Shown here: positions 51,654 to 63,919 of the stretch, in pieces
Numbering within the stretch: position 1 is the first letter of the stretch
Layout: the number at the start of each line of letters is the position of its first letter
From: Halomonas sp. Y3
Lineage (GTDB): Bacteria; Pseudomonadota; Gammaproteobacteria; Pseudomonadales; Halomonadaceae
NCBI RefSeq assembly: GCF_024137965.1
Contig: NZ_CP099975.1
Span: 3,596,001 to 3,660,000 of the forward strand
Direction: 5' to 3'
DNA length: 64,000 bases
The notes under the pieces: generated by a model
Told to the model about the DNA's origin: nothing
The model's database searches: none
Seen by the model: only the letters and a program-made list of their open reading frames with translations
Position numbers and translations under genes: made by a program

Positions 51654-52382
51654 TCAGGCCGACGGTCGCGGCACCTCGGAGATCTCCGCCAGCCGGGCCT
51701 CGATCCACGCCTCCACCTCGACCAGCACCTCCTCCGGCGTGCGGCCGGCGGTCGCGATGGGCTCGCCGACTACCAGGGAGAGCCGCCCGGGATTCTTGAT
51801 CCAGTGGCGCCCCGGCCAGCGTTCGCCGGCGTTGTGGGCCACCGGCACCACCGGCACCCCGGCACGGCAGGCGATCACCGCACCGCTCTTGTTGTAGCGC
51901 TTGCGGTGCCCCGGTGCGACCCGGGTCCCCTCCGGAAAGATCAGCACCGAGAGCCCCTCGTCCAGGCGCTGCTTGCCCTGGGTCAGCACCTGCTTCATGG
52001 CCCGGGCGGGCCGGCTGCGGTCCAGGGCGATGGGATGCAGCAGGCGCAGCCCCCAGCCGAACAGCGGGATGCGCAGCAGCTCCTGCTTGAGCACGGTGCA
52101 GACCGGTGGCTTGAGGATCTGCAGGTAGATGGTCTCCCACTCGCACTGGTGGTTGGCCAGGATAACGCAGGCCCCCTCGGGCAGGTGCTCGCGGCCGCGG
52201 ATCTCGTAGCGCACCCCGCAGGCCCAGCGAAACCAGGCGGTGATCAGGTGGTTGTAGACGTTGAGCAGGCGGTAGCGGCCGCTCAGCGGCAGCAGCGGCG
52301 CCAGCGGCAGGAAGAGCACCCCGCACACCAGCATGACCAGGAAGTAGCCGACGTAGAAGAGCAGGCTGCGCAGGGCATTCAT
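51654..52382 (-). CDS. 1-acyl-sn-glycerol-3-phosphate acyltransferase (PlsC-like)
   Basis: This 242-residue membrane enzyme acylates lysophosphatidic acid. One or two N-terminal helices (LLFYVGYFLVMLVCGVLFLP) are followed by ILANHQCEWETIYLQ, a H-x4-E form of the catalytic motif found in many bacterial PlsC proteins, then FPEGTR and VPVVPVAHNAGE. The ATG at 52382 overlaps the stop of the upstream RmlD-like gene (ATGA). A second acyltransferase gene is usual in Pseudomonas-like genomes, so this need not be the only PlsC. Confidence 0.87.
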   Translation of the reverse strand: MNALRSLLFYVGYFLVMLVCGVLFLPLAPLLPLSGRYRLLNVYNHLITAWFRWACGVRYEIRGREHLPEGACVILANHQCEWETIYLQILKPPVCTVLKQELLRIPLFGWGLRLLHPIALDRSRPARAMKQVLTQGKQRLDEGLSVLIFPEGTRVAPGHRKRYNKSGAVIACRAGVPVVPVAHNAGERWPGRHWIKNPGRLSLVVGEPIATAGRTPEEVLVEVEAWIEARLAEISEVPRPSA

Positions 52383-53272
52383 GAGGACGCGGGTCCCTCC
52401 GGCGACTCCTGGCAGCGATGGTTGGCCTGGCACCAGGCGTCCAGCATGGTCCCCACCTCCAGCCGCCAGGGTTTCTGGTGCACGCCGAATACCTCCAGCA
52501 CCCGCCGGCAGTTGAGCACTCGGCGCAGCGGGTGGTCGTGGTGGTGGTGCAGCGCCTTGACCTCGCCCAGGGTCACCTGCTCGCCGCGCCCCTCGAGGCG
52601 GGTGGCGAGCTGGGTGCGCACCATGGAGACGAAGGTGTAGACGCTGACCGGCTCGGTGCCCGCCATATGGTAGCTGCCCCAGGCACCGGCCCCGCAGTGC
52701 TGCTGCTGGAGCATGCCGATCAGCGCCATGGCCACGGCGTCCGCCGAGGTGGGGCAGCAGGTGACGTCGGCCTCGCCGCGCACCTCGCGACCGCTCACCA
52801 GGGTGTCGATCAGCTCGGCCAGCCAGGCGTGGCCACCCTCCAGGGCAAACAGCGGGCCCAGGCGCACGATCAGGTGGCGCGGATGCTCCGCGCGAATGCG
52901 GTCGCCGGTGACGACCAGGCGGCGCAGGCTCTCGTCACGGGGGCGCGGAATGACATGCTCGTCGATGGGCTCGGCGAAGCCGTCCTCGTAGAGCTGGTCG
53001 GAGACGCACCACACCAGGGGGACGCCCGCCTCCCGGCAGCGCTCCATGCACTGCTCCACCGCCTCGGCGTGGGCGCTGACCTCCGCCGGCGCCGCCCGGA
53101 TGGGGCGCGACAGCGGCGGAATGATCAGCGCATCCGGCGCCACCTCGGCAAGCCGTTCGGCATCGACCACGCTGGCGGCGTCGATCACCAGCTCGGTGTC
53201 GCTCCGCCGGTTGGCCTCTCGCGCCAGTGCCAGGCTCAGGCAGTGGCCGGCATCCAGTATCAGCAGCTTCAC
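52379..53272 (-). CDS. RmlD-like sugar-nucleotide-binding / NAD-dependent reductase family protein
   Basis: This 297-residue protein starts VKLLILDAGHCLSLALA. It keeps an SDR-extended-like outline: ALIIPPLSRP, LVWCVSDQLYEDGF (where RmlD has STDYVFDG), RHLIVRLGPLFA and DAWC. The Gly-rich nucleotide loop is degenerate, so catalysis is doubtful. The GTG at 53272 is chosen because GGAGGAG precedes it; the frame remains open beyond it but without support. It lies between ssb and the PlsC-like gene, overlapping the latter's start. The function is unknown; a regulatory or structural role in polysaccharide or lipid metabolism is possible. Confidence 0.6.
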   Translation of the reverse strand: MKLLILDAGHCLSLALAREANRRSDTELVIDAASVVDAERLAEVAPDALIIPPLSRPIRAAPAEVSAHAEAVEQCMERCREAGVPLVWCVSDQLYEDGFAEPIDEHVIPRPRDESLRRLVVTGDRIRAEHPRHLIVRLGPLFALEGGHAWLAELIDTLVSGREVRGEADVTCCPTSADAVAMALIGMLQQQHCGAGAWGSYHMAGTEPVSVYTFVSMVRTQLATRLEGRGEQVTLGEVKALHHHHDHPLRRVLNCRRVLEVFGVHQKPWRLEVGTMLDAWCQANHRCQESPEGPASS

Positions 53273-53327
53273 TCGTGCTCCTCCCTGCGCCCCCGGGGCT
53301 CCCGGTGTCCCGCGTCCGACAAGGTGG

Positions 53328-53978
53328 TCAGAACGGGATTTCGTCATCGAAGTCGTCGAAGCTGCCAGGATCCGGCGCCCCGTAGTTACCCTGCTGGTTG
53401 CCCTGCTGGCCCTGCTGCTGCTGGCCGCCCGGCTGGGCCGGCGCGGGGCGCTGCTGGGGCTGGGCCGGCCGCTGAGGCTGACCGCCGAAGCCGCCGCCCT
53501 GCTGAGGCTGACCGCCGAAGCCGCCGCTCTGCTGAGGCTGGCCACCATAGCCGCCGCCCTGCTGGGGCGCACCGCCGCCGTACTGACCGCCCTGATAGCC
53601 CCCCTGCGGGGCCTGGCCACCGCCCTGGAAATCACCGCCGCCTCGAGAGTCGAGCATCTGCATGTCGTTGACCACGATCTCGGTGGTGTAGCGGTCCTGG
53701 CCGTCCTGGCCCTGCCATTTGCGGGTCTGCAGGCGCCCCTCGACGTAGACCTTGCTGCCCTTCTTGAGATACTGCTGGGCGATCTCGGCCAGCTTGTTGA
53801 ACATCACCACGTTGTGCCACTCGGTGCGCTCCTGGCGCTGGCCGGACTGCTTGTCCATCCAGGTGTCGGTGGTCGCCAGCCGCAGGTTGGCGACCGGCGC
53901 ACCGGAGGGCATGAAGCGAACCTCGGGATCCTGTCCCAGGTTGCCGATAAGAATGACCTTGTTGACGCCGCGGGCCAT
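53328..53978 (-). CDS. ssb: Single-stranded DNA-binding protein SSB
   Basis: This 216-residue protein has the OB fold (1-112, [21 protein letters not shown] with a [13 protein letters not shown] strand), a long Gly/Gln/Pro-rich linker and the acidic tip DFDDEIPF that recruits replication and repair proteins. It binds single-stranded DNA as a tetramer. The linker is longer than in E. coli SSB (178 residues) owing to three tandem 30-bp DNA repeats. It lies beside the uvrA/MFS pair as in Pseudomonas. The psi-like gene at 1756 encodes a possible indirect partner via chi. Confidence 0.96.
   Translation of the reverse strand: MARGVNKVILIGNLGQDPEVRFMPSGAPVANLRLATTDTWMDKQSGQRQERTEWHNVVMFNKLAEIAQQYLKKGSKVYVEGRLQTRKWQGQDGQDRYTTEIVVNDMQMLDSRGGGDFQGGGQAPQGGYQGGQYGGGAPQQGGGYGGQPQQSGGFGGQPQQGGGFGGQPQRPAQPQQRPAPAQPGGQQQQGQQGNQQGNYGAPDPGSFDDFDDEIPF
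53471..53560. repeat. Three 30-bp tandem repeats in the ssb linker
   Basis: The units start at 53471, 53501 and 53531, each GCTGAGGCTG followed by variable and GCCGCCG-rich sequence. They encode 10-residue [13 protein letters not shown] units on the minus strand. The first two differ at one position; the third has several changes. A degenerate fourth unit follows. Confidence 0.85.
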
Positions 53979-54079
53979 TTGGGACTCCTTTAATCATGAA
54001 TGCATGTGTCTGCAGGCAGGCCTGCAGGATGGCGCATCGGGCGCCCGGTTGCGAGCGCGGCCGAGGGTTGCGCTCTCCC

Positions 54080-55468
54080 TCAGGCGCGCTCCTTGCCATT
54101 ATCGATCACTCTGGCCAGCGCCTGCTCGTCGAGGCGCTGGCGATCCACCTTCAGGTAGGCCAGCCGCTCCTCGGGCACCACCAGCACGTCCTCCACACCT
54201 GCCACCTCGGCAAAGCGCGCGGCGAGGCTCTCCAGGGCCGTTCCCTGGTGCTCCTCATCCAGGGCCACCACCTCGCTGGCCAGGTGGGGCGGCGGTGACA
54301 TGCCCGCCATGGCCGCCAGCCAGCCCAGCGCCAGCAGGCCGGCCCCGACAAAGACCGCGGAGAGGCCCCACTGCTGGGCCAGGAAGCCGCCCAGCACCCC
54401 GCCCAGGAAGGCGCCCAGGAACTGGCTGGTGGAGTAGACCCCCATGGCGGTGCCCTTGGCGCCCGCCGGGGCCAGCTTGCTGAGCATGGAGGGCAGGGTC
54501 GCCTCGAGCAGGTTGAAGGCCACGAAGAAGAGCCACAGCCAGGCCAGCAACCCCCAGAGGCCGCCACCCAGCCCCGCCATGCCGCCCAGGCTCAGGGCGA
54601 TGGCGCCGATGGCGGCCAGACACATCGCCTTCATCTGACGGCGCTTCTCGGCCAGGATCACCAGCGGAATCATGCCGATGAAGGCCAGCAGCATCACGCC
54701 CAGGTAGGTGAGGCCGTGACGCTCCACCGCGATGCCGGCCTCCACCAGCCGGAAGGGCACGGCAACGAAGATCGCCATCAGGACCAGGTGCAGGGCGAAG
54801 ATGGAGAGGTCCAGGCGCAGCAGGTCCGAGCGCCCCAGGGTCGACCCGAGCTGGGCCCGGTCGATGCCCACGTCGCGATGGCGCAGGCGCCGCGGCGCAG
54901 GCGGCACCAGCCGCCACAGAACGATGAGCCCCAGCCCCGCCAGTAGCGCAGTGAACCAGAACACCGAGGAGAGCCCGAAGGCGGCGGCCAGCCAGGGCCC
55001 CAGCACCATGGCCACGGCGAAGGCCACGCCGATGGAGAGGCCGATGGTGGCCATGGCGGCGGTGCGCACCTGCTCCCGGGTCTGGTCGGCGAGCAGCGCC
55101 ATGATGGCCGCGGCCACCGCCCCGCTGCCCTGCAGGCAGCGCCCCAGGATCACGCCGCCGATGCTATCGGCGTTGGCCGCCACCACGCTGCCGACCAGGA
55201 AGAGCAGCAGGCCAAAGGCGATGACCGGCTTGCGGCCGAGGCGGTCGGAGAGAGCGCCGAAGGGGATCTGCAGCACCGCCTGGGTCAGGCCGTAGACGCC
55301 CAGCGCCAGCCCCACCAGCAGCGGCGTGGCGCCGACCAGCTCATCGGCGTAGAGCGCCAGCACCGGCAGCACCATGAACAGGCCCAGCATGCGCGTGGCA
55401 TAGAGGCCAGCCAGGCCGGAAATGGCACGCCGCTCGGCGGGGAGCAGCAGCCCGGAAACCTTTCGCAT
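54080..55468 (-). CDS. MFS transporter with C-terminal YAM-like domain (YajR-like)
   Basis: This 462-residue transporter has 12 predicted helices. The first half carries the motif A sequence [12 protein letters not shown] between TM2 and TM3; after TM12 a soluble C-terminal domain (about 395-462, [20 protein letters not shown]) resembles the ferredoxin-like YAM domain of E. coli YajR. It likely exports small molecules; the substrate is unknown. The ATG at 55468 is chosen because the upstream extension is not family-like. It is divergent from uvrA and upstream of ssb, as in Pseudomonas. Confidence 0.87.
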   Translation of the reverse strand: MRKVSGLLLPAERRAISGLAGLYATRMLGLFMVLPVLALYADELVGATPLLVGLALGVYGLTQAVLQIPFGALSDRLGRKPVIAFGLLLFLVGSVVAANADSIGGVILGRCLQGSGAVAAAIMALLADQTREQVRTAAMATIGLSIGVAFAVAMVLGPWLAAAFGLSSVFWFTALLAGLGLIVLWRLVPPAPRRLRHRDVGIDRAQLGSTLGRSDLLRLDLSIFALHLVLMAIFVAVPFRLVEAGIAVERHGLTYLGVMLLAFIGMIPLVILAEKRRQMKAMCLAAIGAIALSLGGMAGLGGGLWGLLAWLWLFFVAFNLLEATLPSMLSKLAPAGAKGTAMGVYSTSQFLGAFLGGVLGGFLAQQWGLSAVFVGAGLLALGWLAAMAGMSPPPHLASEVVALDEEHQGTALESLAARFAEVAGVEDVLVVPEERLAYLKVDRQRLDEQALARVIDNGKERA

Positions 55469-55594
55469 AGGGTTGTTGACGTTCCATGCTCGGGTGCGAG
55501 GCACCCCTGAGTGAATCGCATATTCTAGCGGCTCGCCGCCACCCAGGGAAAGCCGCACCCCGGCGTTGCTTTGCCGCCGCCGCGGGCGGGCCCG

Positions 55595-55600
55595 TATAAT
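55595..55600 (+). promoter_or_regulatory. -10 box of uvrA
   Basis: A perfect TATAAT follows CCCG, 29 bp before the uvrA ATG. No good -35 box at 16-18 bp could be recognised in the GC-rich sequence before it, and no CTG-N10-CAG LexA box was seen. Confidence 0.5.
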
Positions 55601-55629
55601 CGATCTTTTGCCGCGGCCACGAGGTAGGA

Positions 55630-58491
<2,862 letters not shown>

Positions 58492-58659
58492 TGCCCCAGA
58501 GGGCAGCGGCGCCGGGGGCAGGCCTGGAGGGGGTCCTACGCCAGGGATGGCGTCGGTAGCGCCCAGGGAGGGGTTCACAGCGCCCCCGCTCAGGCCTGTC
58601 GCCGGAAAAGCCGCGGATTCAGCCCACTCACCGGAACTCCTCTCAGCATGCCCAAGATG
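58492..58659. other. Intergenic region uvrA-rplQ, possible dispersed element
   Basis: No gene is supported. The segment around 58530-58590 (CCTACGCCAGGGATGGCG, then GTAGCGCCCAGGGAGGGG and TTCACAGCGC) resembles a dispersed motif I recall from Halomonas-type genomes, but it occurs only once here. Confidence 0.35.
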
Positions 58660-58691
58660 AAAAAAACCGGCCCCTCGAGAGGGGCCGGTTT
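58660..58691 (-). terminator. Terminator of the alpha ribosomal operon
   Basis: On the minus strand AAACCGGCCCCTC and GAGGGGCCGGTTT pair perfectly and are followed by an uninterrupted T-run. It lies 31 bp after the rplQ stop. Confidence 0.93.
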
Positions 58692-58721
58692 GGCGTGCCT
58701 TGGCGGAAGGCCGGTCGAGGA

Positions 58722-59114
58722 TCACTCCTCGGCGGCAGCTTCCTCGGCCTCGACGACCGGACGGTCGACGAGCTCGACGTAGGCCATGGGGGCGTTGTCG
58801 CCGGTGCGGAAACCGCACTTGAGAATACGAACGTAACCGCCCGGACGCTCGACGTAACGCGGACCCAGCTCGTTGAAGAGCTTGCCCACCGCTTCCTTCG
58901 AGCGGGTGCGGGCGAAAGCCAGACGACGATTGGCGACGCTGTCCTGCTTGGCCAGGGTGATGAGCGGCTCGATGACGCGACGCAGCTCCTTGGCCTTGGG
59001 CAGGGTTGTCTTGATGACCTCATGCTCGATCAGCGACACGCTCATGTTCTTGAACATGGCCTGGCGATGCGAGCTGGTCCGATTCAGATGACGACCACTC
59101 TTACGATGACGCAT
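58722..59114 (-). CDS. rplQ: 50S ribosomal protein L17
   Basis: This 130-residue protein starts [24 protein letters not shown] and contains [32 protein letters not shown] and [24 protein letters not shown], all diagnostic of L17 (127 residues in E. coli). It ends with a short acidic tail. It is the last gene of the rpsM-rpsK-rpsD-rpoA-rplQ operon and is followed by a strong terminator. Confidence 0.98.
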   Translation of the reverse strand: MRHRKSGRHLNRTSSHRQAMFKNMSVSLIEHEVIKTTLPKAKELRRVIEPLITLAKQDSVANRRLAFARTRSKEAVGKLFNELGPRYVERPGGYVRILKCGFRTGDNAPMAYVELVDRPVVEAEEAAAEE

Positions 59115-59153
59115 GGTTGTGATTCCTTACCAAACTGGGACTCGAGTCGGCGC

Positions 59154-60152
59154 TCACGCGGAGGCCTTGTCGTCCTTCAGGCTAGCCGGCGGCCAGTTCT
59201 CCAGCCGCATGCCCAGGGAAAGACCGCGCGCTGCCAGAACGTCCTTGATCTCGTTCAGGGACTTCTTGCCGAGGTTGGGGGTCTTCAGCAGCTCCACTTC
59301 GGTGCGCTGGATCAGATCCCCGATGTAGTAGATGTTCTCGGCCTTCAGGCAGTTGGCGCTGCGAACGGTCAACTCGAGATCGTCTACGGGGCGCAGCAGG
59401 ATAGGATCGATATGATCCTCTTCCTCTTCCACTTCCTGTTCCTTGTCGGCTTCCAGGTCGACGAACGCACCCAGCTGCTCCTGCAGGATGGTGGCGCTGC
59501 GACGGATTGCCTCTTCCGGATCCAGGGTGCCATCGGTTTCCAGGTTGATGATCAGCTTGTCGAGGTCGGTGCGCTGTTCAACACGCGCGGCCTCGACGCT
59601 GTAGGAAACACGACGCACGGGGCTGAAGGTCGCATCCAGCTGCAGGCGGCCGATGGCACGAGATTCATCGTCGGCGCCGACGCGGGCATCTGCCGGCTCG
59701 TAGCCGCGACCGCGCGCCACCTTGAGCTGCATCTTCAGCTCGGCGCCCTCATTGACATGGGCGATGACGTGGTCGGGGTTGACGATCTCGACATCGTGGT
59801 CGAGGGCGATATCACCCGCGGTCACGACGGCCGGGCCCTGCTTGTTCAGCGAGAGCATCGCCTCGTCGCGGCTGTGCATCTTGATCGCCACGTCCTTGAG
59901 GTTCAGGAGGATCTCGATGACATCTTCCTGGACGCCTTCGATCGCGCTGTACTCGTGATCGACGCCGCTGATCTCGGCTTCCACCACGGCGCAGCCGGGC
60001 ATGGACGAGAGCAGGATACGACGCAGTGCGTTGCCCAGGGTGTGGCCGAAGCCACGCTCGAAGGGCTCGAGCACGATCTTCGCGTGATGTGCGCTGATCT
60101 CTTCGACCTTGATGTCGCGCGGACGAAGAAACTCGGTCACTGAACGCTGCAT
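59154..60152 (-). CDS. rpoA: DNA-directed RNA polymerase subunit alpha
   Basis: This 332-residue protein has the assembly domain ([41 protein letters not shown]) and, after an acidic linker ([13 protein letters not shown]), the C-terminal domain with [22 protein letters not shown] and [22 protein letters not shown], which binds UP elements and activators. E. coli RpoA has 329 residues. It is encoded between rpsD and rplQ. Confidence 0.98.
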   Translation of the reverse strand: MQRSVTEFLRPRDIKVEEISAHHAKIVLEPFERGFGHTLGNALRRILLSSMPGCAVVEAEISGVDHEYSAIEGVQEDVIEILLNLKDVAIKMHSRDEAMLSLNKQGPAVVTAGDIALDHDVEIVNPDHVIAHVNEGAELKMQLKVARGRGYEPADARVGADDESRAIGRLQLDATFSPVRRVSYSVEAARVEQRTDLDKLIINLETDGTLDPEEAIRRSATILQEQLGAFVDLEADKEQEVEEEEDHIDPILLRPVDDLELTVRSANCLKAENIYYIGDLIQRTEVELLKTPNLGKKSLNEIKDVLAARGLSLGMRLENWPPASLKDDKASA

Positions 60153-60196
60153 ATGTACACCTATCAGGCTGCCAAACGGATACTCGGTACTCGGAG

Positions 60197-60218
60197 CCGA
60201 CCCCCGTCAGGGGGTCGG
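60197..60218 (-). other. Strong hairpin between rpsD and rpoA
   Basis: CCGACCCCC and GGGGGTCGG form a perfect 9-bp stem with a GTCA loop inside the operon, 14 bp after the rpsD stop. It lacks a T-run and so is more likely an mRNA processing or stability element than a terminator. Confidence 0.6.
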
Positions 60219-60231
60219 GCGCTAGCAGCGC

Positions 60232-60852
60232 TTACTTGGAGTACAGCTCGACGATCAGGGCCTCGTTGATGTCGGCAGTCAGGTCGCCACGCTCGGGCAG
60301 CGCCTTGAAAGTGCCTTCCATCTTCTTGGCATCGACCTCGATCCAGGTCACATCGCCGCGGTTGGCGGCGATGGACAGGGCGTTCTGGATGCGCGCCTGA
60401 TTCTTCGCCTTCTCGCGAACGGAGACCACGTCACCCGGCTTGACCTGATAGGACGCCACGTTGACGGTCTTGCCGTTCACGGCGATGGCCTTGTGGCTGA
60501 CCAGCTGACGAGCCTCGGAGCGGGTCGAGCCGTAGCCCATGCGGTAGACGACGTTGTCCAGTCGGGATTCGAGAAGCTGCAGCAGCACTTCGCCGGTCGC
60601 GCCCTTGAGACGGGCCGCTTCCTTGTAGTAGTTGCGGAACTGCTTCTCGAGTACGCCATACATACGACGTACTTTCTGCTTCTCGCGAAGCTGCAAGCCG
60701 TATTCGGAAAGACGCTGACGGCGCTGGCCGTGCACACCCGGAATCTGCTCGGATTTGCACTTCTTCTCGAAGGGAGTGACACCGCTCTTCAGAAAGAGGT
60801 CGGTCCCCTCACGACGAGACAGTTTGCACTTCGGTCCAATATAACGAGCCAT
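60232..60852 (-). CDS. rpsD: 30S ribosomal protein S4
   Basis: This 206-residue protein starts [24 protein letters not shown] and contains [23 protein letters not shown], the S4 RNA-binding domain [22 protein letters not shown], and [14 protein letters not shown]. coli S4 has 206 residues. It nucleates 30S assembly on 16S rRNA; in E. coli it also represses translation of the alpha operon from the rpsM leader. Whether that autoregulation holds here is not visible. Confidence 0.98.
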   Translation of the reverse strand: MARYIGPKCKLSRREGTDLFLKSGVTPFEKKCKSEQIPGVHGQRRQRLSEYGLQLREKQKVRRMYGVLEKQFRNYYKEAARLKGATGEVLLQLLESRLDNVVYRMGYGSTRSEARQLVSHKAIAVNGKTVNVASYQVKPGDVVSVREKAKNQARIQNALSIAANRGDVTWIEVDAKKMEGTFKALPERGDLTADINEALIVELYSK

Positions 60853-60864
60853 GAATCTGTCTCC

Positions 60865-61251
60865 TTAAACGCGGCGTTTCTTCGGCGGACGGCAGCCATT
60901 GTGGGGAATGGGCGTCGCGTCGGTGATGCTCTGCACGCGGAAGCCGGCGGCGTTGAGTGCGCGCACGGCGGATTCACGGCCAGGACCGGGGCCCTTGACC
61001 AGCACGTCGACGTTTTTCACACCATACTCGGCTGCAGCGGTCGCTGCACGCTCGCTTGCTACTTGAGCAGCGAACGGGGTGCTCTTGCGAGAACCACGAA
61101 AACCCGAACCACCGGCAGTCGCCCAGGAAAGAGCGTTGCCCTGGCGGTCTGTGATCGTAATGATCGTGTTGTTAAAAGAGGCGTGGATATGCGCTACCGC
61201 ATCCACCACCTGCTTTTTAACCTTTTTACGGTTGCTACGCGGGTTAGCCAT
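60865..61251 (-). CDS. rpsK: 30S ribosomal protein S11
   Basis: This 128-residue protein contains [42 protein letters not shown] and the C-terminal [20 protein letters not shown], all diagnostic of S11. It sits on the platform of the small subunit near the mRNA exit. It lies between rpsM and rpsD in the standard order, 12 bases before rpsD. Confidence 0.98.
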   Translation of the reverse strand: MANPRSNRKKVKKQVVDAVAHIHASFNNTIITITDRQGNALSWATAGGSGFRGSRKSTPFAAQVASERAATAAAEYGVKNVDVLVKGPGPGRESAVRALNAAGFRVQSITDATPIPHNGCRPPKKRRV

Positions 61252-61290
61252 GTTGATGTTTCTTCCTGTCTTTACGCCAGAACGTGCGTG

Positions 61291-61647
61291 TTATTTGCGG
61301 ATCGGCTTGCGCGGGCCCTTACGGGTACGCGCATTGGTCTTCGTACGCTGACCACGCAGCGGAAGACTACGACGATGACGCAGACCACGGTAGCAACCCA
61401 GGTCCATGAGACGCTTGATATTCAGCGTGACATCACGGCGAAGGTCACCTTCTACGGTGTACTTGCCGACCTCGGAACGCAGGGTGTCAAGCTCTTCGCT
61501 AGACAGCTCCTGGATCTTGGTGGTCGGCGCGATGCCGGACGCGGCACAGATCTCCTGTGCGCGAGTGCGGCCAATCCCGAAGATATAGGTCAGCGAGATC
61601 GCCGCATGCTTGTTGTCCGGGATATTGACGCCTGCAATACGGGCCAT
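61291..61647 (-). CDS. rpsM: 30S ribosomal protein S13
   Basis: This 118-residue protein starts [22 protein letters not shown] and contains [16 protein letters not shown] and the C-terminal [20 protein letters not shown] and [11 protein letters not shown]. coli S13 has 118 residues. It forms part of the subunit head and contacts the 50S subunit. The ATG at 61647 is the family start; a longer upstream reading is not supported. It is the first gene of the alpha operon, and the leader before it is where S4 control would act. Confidence 0.97.
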   Translation of the reverse strand: MARIAGVNIPDNKHAAISLTYIFGIGRTRAQEICAASGIAPTTKIQELSSEELDTLRSEVGKYTVEGDLRRDVTLNIKRLMDLGCYRGLRHRRSLPLRGQRTKTNARTRKGPRKPIRK

Positions 61648-61771
61648 CAGCTTACTCCGAAATTTGAGCGGCTTGCTCGTTGGGTCATCTACAAAAGGCG
61701 CAACAGCATACCCCTTTACCCCGGAAAGGGCAAGAGGCATGCCGGCGCCGGTCCATCACAGTGCCAGGGGA

Positions 61772-61885
61772 TCAGCCCTGACGCTGCTTGTGCCGCGGCT
61801 CGCTGCAGATGACGCGGACAGCGCCATTGCGACGAATGATCTTGCAGTTGCGGCACATTTTCTTTACGGAAGCTCGAACTTTCAT
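61772..61885 (-). CDS. rpmJ: 50S ribosomal protein L36
   Basis: This 37-residue protein reads [19 protein letters not shown] then [18 protein letters not shown]. The zinc ribbon is complete with Cys11, Cys14, Cys27 and a following His, so it is the zinc-containing (C+) paralog. It lies 76 bp after secY and before rpsM, as in E. coli. GAGGAACG precedes the ATG. Confidence 0.97.
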   Translation of the reverse strand: MKVRASVKKMCRNCKIIRRNGAVRVICSEPRHKQRQG

Positions 61886-61961
61886 CGTTCCTCTCCAAGG
61901 TTGGCTCGCGCCGCGGACCGATGCCTCGACCCGCGGCGCGCCAATTCACGTGCGGCACGCC

Positions 61962-63293
61962 TCAGCGCATGATGCCGCCGCTGCCGTAGCCTTTCAGGTT
62001 GGACTTCTTCATCACCGACTCGTACTGGTGCGACATGAGGTGCGACTGCACCTGGGCCATGAAGTCCATGATGACCACCACGATGATCAGCAGGGCCGTG
62101 CCACCGAAGAAGAACGGCACGTTCCAGGCCACGATCAGGAACTGGGGCATCAGGGAAACCGCAGTGATGTACAAGGCGCCGAACAGGGTCAGACGGGTCA
62201 TGACCTTGTCGACATAGCGAGCGGTCTGCTCGCCCGGACGAATCCCCGGCAGGAAGGCACCCGACTTCTTGAGGTTGTCGGCGACGTCCTTGGGATTGAA
62301 GACCAGCGCTGTGTAAAAGAAGCAGAAGAATACCACCGCCGCGGCGAAAAGCAAGATGTGCAGCGGCTGACCCGGGCCAAGGGCCTGGGAAGCGCGCTGC
62401 AGCCACTCGAGGCCGTCACCTGAACCGACCCACTGCCCCATGGAGGCGGGGAACAGCAGGATGCTCGAGGCGAAGATGGGCGGAATCACGCCCGCCATGT
62501 TCACCTTGAGCGGCAGGTAGCTGCTCTGGCCGGCATACATCTTGTTGCCCACCTGGCGACGCGGGTAGTTCACCGTGATGCGGCGCTGACCGCGCTCGAT
62601 GAACACCACGAAGGCCACGGTGGCCACACCCAGGGCCGAAAGGGCCAGCAGCGGCAGCACGTTCCAGGCGCCCTCGTTGCGAGCCAGCTCGAAGGCCTGA
62701 CCGACGGCGCCGGGCAGGCCGGCGACGATACCGGCGAAGATCAGCAGCGAGATACCGTTGCCGATCCCCTTCTCGGTGATCTGCTCGCCCAGCCACATCA
62801 GGAACACCGCACCGCACACGAAGGTGACGATGGCGGTGAAGTAGAAGCTGAAGTCGGCCGTATAGGCGATGCCCTGGCTGGCCAGGCCCACCGACATGCC
62901 GGTGCCCTGCACCAGGGCGAGCAGCACGGTGCCGTAGCGGGTGTACTGGCTGATCTTGCGACGGCCGGCCTCGCCCTCCTTCTTGAGCTGCTCAAGATGG
63001 GGCGAGACGGCAGTCAGCAGCTGCATGATGATCGACGCCGAGATGTAGGGCATGATGCCCAGCGCCATGATGCTCATGCGCTCCAGGGCGCCACCCGAGA
63101 ACATGTTGAACATGCCCAGGATGGTGCCCTGCTGCTCCCTGAACAAGGCAGCAAGCTGGTCAGGATTCATACCGGGCACGGGGATGTGGGCACCGATTCG
63201 GTACACCACGATGGCGAGGAGCACGAAGCGCAGACGCGCCCACAGTTCACTCAGACCGCTGCCCATCGCCGGCATCTTTCCTGACTTGGCCAT
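61962..63293 (-). CDS. secY: Protein translocase subunit SecY
   Basis: This 443-residue channel protein of the Sec translocon has 10 predicted helices. Recognisable segments are [22 protein letters not shown], the [15 protein letters not shown] loop ([14 protein letters not shown]), [18 protein letters not shown] and [23 protein letters not shown]. coli SecY has 443 residues. It is the last large gene of the spc operon, starting directly after the rplO stop (adjacent bases), with rpmJ downstream. Confidence 0.98.
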   Translation of the reverse strand: MAKSGKMPAMGSGLSELWARLRFVLLAIVVYRIGAHIPVPGMNPDQLAALFREQQGTILGMFNMFSGGALERMSIMALGIMPYISASIIMQLLTAVSPHLEQLKKEGEAGRRKISQYTRYGTVLLALVQGTGMSVGLASQGIAYTADFSFYFTAIVTFVCGAVFLMWLGEQITEKGIGNGISLLIFAGIVAGLPGAVGQAFELARNEGAWNVLPLLALSALGVATVAFVVFIERGQRRITVNYPRRQVGNKMYAGQSSYLPLKVNMAGVIPPIFASSILLFPASMGQWVGSGDGLEWLQRASQALGPGQPLHILLFAAAVVFFCFFYTALVFNPKDVADNLKKSGAFLPGIRPGEQTARYVDKVMTRLTLFGALYITAVSLMPQFLIVAWNVPFFFGGTALLIIVVVIMDFMAQVQSHLMSHQYESVMKKSNLKGYGSGGIMR

Positions 63294-63728
63294 TTAGTCC
63301 TCTACCTTGCCGCCGGCGGCTTCGATCGCGGCACGGGCACCCTTGGTGACCTTGATGCCGCGGACGGTAACCGCCTTGTTCAGTTCGCCGGAGAGGATCA
63401 CCTTCGCGTGCAGCGTGGCGTCCTTCAGCACGTTGGCCTGCTTCAGGGTCTCGAGGGTGACTTCGTCACCGGCAACCTTGGCCAGTTCGGCCAGGCGCAC
63501 TTCCTCGGAGACCAGCGACTTCATGGAGGTGAAGCCGAACTTCGGCAGACGACGCTGCAGCGGCATCTGACCGCCCTCGAAGCCGGGCTTGACGCTGCCG
63601 CCGCTGCGTGACTTCTGGCCCTTGTGACCACGGCCGCCGGTCTTGCCCAGACCGGAGCCGATGCCACGACCGACACGCTTCTCGGCGTGCTTGGAGCCCG
63701 GTGCCGGGCTCAGGCTATTGAGTTTCAT
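63294..63728 (-). CDS. rplO: 50S ribosomal protein L15
   Basis: This 144-residue protein starts [22 protein letters not shown] and contains [19 protein letters not shown] and [17 protein letters not shown], typical of L15 (144 residues in E. coli). It is a late-assembling 50S protein. The stop codon touches the secY ATG, and the start lies three bases after rpmD. Confidence 0.98.
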   Translation of the reverse strand: MKLNSLSPAPGSKHAEKRVGRGIGSGLGKTGGRGHKGQKSRSGGSVKPGFEGGQMPLQRRLPKFGFTSMKSLVSEEVRLAELAKVAGDEVTLETLKQANVLKDATLHAKVILSGELNKAVTVRGIKVTKGARAAIEAAGGKVED

Positions 63729-63731
63729 GGA

Positions 63732-63914
63732 TTACTCTCCCTCAACGCGCACAAGGTAGTTCACCTTGTGGACCATGCCGCGCACGGCAGGGGTGTCTTC
63801 CAGTTCAACCGTATGACCGATGCGGCGCAGCCCGAGGCCCTTCATGGTGGCCTTGTGCTTGGGCAGGATGCCGATGGTGCTGCGGGTCTGGGTAACCTTG
63901 ATCGTTGCTGCCAT
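63732..63914 (-). CDS. rpmD: 50S ribosomal protein L30
   Basis: This 60-residue protein starts [36 protein letters not shown] in the family pattern and ends [14 protein letters not shown]. The ATG at 63914 matches the E. coli start; a GTG at 63923 overlapping the rpsE stop is an alternative that would add three residues. GGGGTGA lies before the ATG. It is the standard member between rpsE and rplO. Confidence 0.96.
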   Translation of the reverse strand: MAATIKVTQTRSTIGILPKHKATMKGLGLRRIGHTVELEDTPAVRGMVHKVNYLVRVEGE

Positions 63915-63919
63915 GGTGC

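Noticed and set aside
52379..53272. Assignment of the RmlD-like gene as a functional dTDP-rhamnose reductase
   Set aside because: The glycine-rich cofactor loop and the YxxxK motif are not recognisable and no other rml genes are nearby.
55469..55629. LexA box for uvrA
   Set aside because: No CTG-N10-CAG sequence occurs in the divergent region, although uvrA is SOS-controlled in E. coli.
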